A stretch of DNA of 64,000 nucleotides from Paraphaeosphaeria minitans (lineage: Eukaryota; Ascomycota; Dothideomycetes; Pleosporales; Didymosphaeriaceae), in NCBI GenBank assembly GCA_015832175.1, contig WJXW01000005.1, forward strand, positions 1,488,001 to 1,552,000, read 5' to 3'. Shown here one piece after another: positions 62,801-64,000 of the stretch; position 1 is the stretch's first letter, and every line of letters starts with the position of its first letter. The notes below the pieces were generated by a model. That model worked only from the letters and a program-made list of their open reading frames with translations, was not told the DNA's origin and searched no databases. A program made the position numbers and the translations under genes.

Positions 62801-64000
62801 TACACAATTACAGCGTTTAAATAATATTTTCTTTATACCCTAGTTAATCTATAGGTTGTGTATCGTTAACTAAAGTAATCCTAAGACTAACTTATACTTA
62901 GATCCTAGTAAGACATCTAAGGTAAGTTCCTCTCTATATCCTTAGACTATTATTATAGTAGTAACCTCCTAGTATATTTAAGGTGTCTTAGGCATTAAGG
63001 ATCTATTCGCGACATAGATAATATAGAGTACTTTTTTCTCTAACATTATAAGTCCTGCTTATCTTACTATCTAATAAGATATAAAGTTCCTTCTTACTCC
63101 TAAGTCTATAAGAGCTTAAGCCTGTATTCCTTTAAGCTATACTAGTAGCTTAACTAATACTATGCTTACTATAGTATTTAATTTAATAAAGGCGTTTTCT
63201 TATCTAAGTTTAGGCCTAAAAAAGACATCTGTTCGTGTAGGTCGTAGTTAAGTTCTAGTGCCTAGTATACATTTCTAAGTATCTGCTTCTATTGTTACTC
63301 TTAAGTACGTAACTTATGTAGATTATTTTCTTCTTCTTTTTCCCGTAAGAATATTCTTCTGTTTTTTCTTCCACAGTCTTTACTGTTCCTGTGTACTAGT
63401 TAAATTAGTAGTTCTATTATTACTTCTTACGTAGGGTAGTTTGCAAAGCTATTTAAGTATTTAGCTATATAGTAGTATTTGCAGTCTTAGTTTAGACACG
63501 TGTACTAGTATAGTTGTATATAGTCTCTATTAATAAGCATATTACAGCATTTATTGCCCTTTAGCGTAAGGTGAGGAAAGTATTTCACTTATTATTTATC
63601 CTAGAGGTGTTTGTTGCAAGCTGTAATAGGGCAGTCTATCTATATCTATCTATAGCGCAATTTCCTTCTAGGTTATTTCTTATTCTCCTCTTTCTCTACC
63701 TTATGTTATATATATATTGGTTCTTCGCAATGCGTCTACATACAGAATTAGTGTGTAGGATTTTAGTAGTCTAGGTAGTACTTTAGTACGTAATCTAACT
63801 TCTTATTTTTGTAGGGTTGCATTCCTTTTAGTGCCTAGTAGGGTTCTATGTAGTCCTAAACATTTAGTTTATACTTAGGTGACATAGGGTTGTCTTCTTC
63901 CTACCTACTTTATAGGTAAGGAGTAGAAGATCTTAGTATCTCTTCTACGTCTTCTACGTTGTAGTATACGTTAGAGTTGTCTTTTAGATCTTTGTATAGT
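59860..64000 (-). pseudogene. Damaged Gypsy polyprotein of G1c
   Basis: Minus-strand chromodomain around 59900-60020 (KVKRILE, then YLIKWKGYPHSENT with the Trp retained), integrase around 60400-61150, RNase H at about 61400-61640, RT at about 61800-62450, then protease/gag region to 64000. The gag zinc knuckle, seen in G1b near 48060, lies just outside. There are fewer stops than in G1a, but no frame stays open over a domain. Confidence 0.7.

Larger units (their letters stand above)
58845..64000 (-). mobile_element. Gypsy-1 copy G1c, incomplete at window edge
   Basis: Minus orientation: 3' LTR 58845-59274, then, moving right, chromodomain, integrase, RNase H, RT and protease/gag to the window end. 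It is less mutated than G1a: RT keeps A-Y-I-D-D-I (about 62048-62068) where G1a has Y-I-D-N, and RNase H keeps FKTDASDLTLGA (about 61588-61627). Stops still break every frame. It was inserted into Copia E5 after TCCCT; the second TCCCT would lie outside the window. Confidence 0.85.

Noticed and set aside
63571..63774. 67-codon open frame on the plus strand
   Set aside because: It is antisense to the G1c polyprotein region, with no family resemblance; it is a chance open frame in a less mutated element.
5050..64000. Small secreted effector genes hidden in the A+T-rich island
   Set aside because: I looked for open frames with a start, hydrophobic N-terminus and cysteines; none remains, and the longest open stretches belong to transposons.

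Overview
The window looks like a piece of a filamentous ascomycete genome (Pezizomycotina, plausibly Dothideomycetes). Genes have short GT-AG introns with TGCTAAC-type branch points, and a gene-bearing block of normal composition ends abruptly in a long A+T-rich, stop-saturated block with the marks of repeat-induced point mutation (RIP). No species is claimed.

Bases 1-4968 are ordinary gene space, all on the plus strand: the 3' part of the peroxisomal AAA-ATPase gene PEX6 (1-1686), a small broken F-box-like gene (2302-2903), and an intact two-exon FAD/NAD(P)-binding oxidoreductase (3195-4968).

From about 5050 to the right edge there is no intact gene. The 59 kb consists of nested, RIP-mutated LTR retrotransposons. 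Going right: an unclassified old repeat ('X', in four pieces from 5189 to 27851) hosts a small gag-only LTR element (5848-8740, TSD ATTAC), a Copia copy E1 (10515-17837, minus, TSD GTATC) and a complete chromodomain Gypsy copy G1a (19845-26424, plus, TSD AGTAG). Next come Copia E2 (27852-35175, plus) and Copia E3 (35334-42702, minus, TSD GGTAG), tail to tail. E3 sits in a second Gypsy family, G2 (35176-35333 plus 42703-46018, minus). A truncated Gypsy-1 copy G1b (46019-49353, minus) joins this to an opposite-strand G2 copy (49354-49384 plus 56704-57624), which is interrupted by Copia E4 (49385-56703, TSD CCTAG) and cut by Copia E5 (57625-58844). E5 is itself cut by Gypsy G1c (58845 to beyond the window), the least mutated element.

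All Copia LTRs are exactly 195 bp. The Copia primer-binding site next to the 5' LTR matches the anticodon arm of initiator tRNA-Met, which implies half-tRNA priming. The most notable observation is that all five Copia copies share the same set of RIP-type stop codons in gag, and all four that reach the reverse transcriptase have the catalytic YxDD changed to YxNN, although three of them have their own perfect target-site duplications. This suggests that an already mutated lineage was mobilised in trans, or that RIP strikes the same sites very reproducibly. I found no new defence or biosynthetic system; the interest is in the retrotransposon biology and the stratigraphy of the island.
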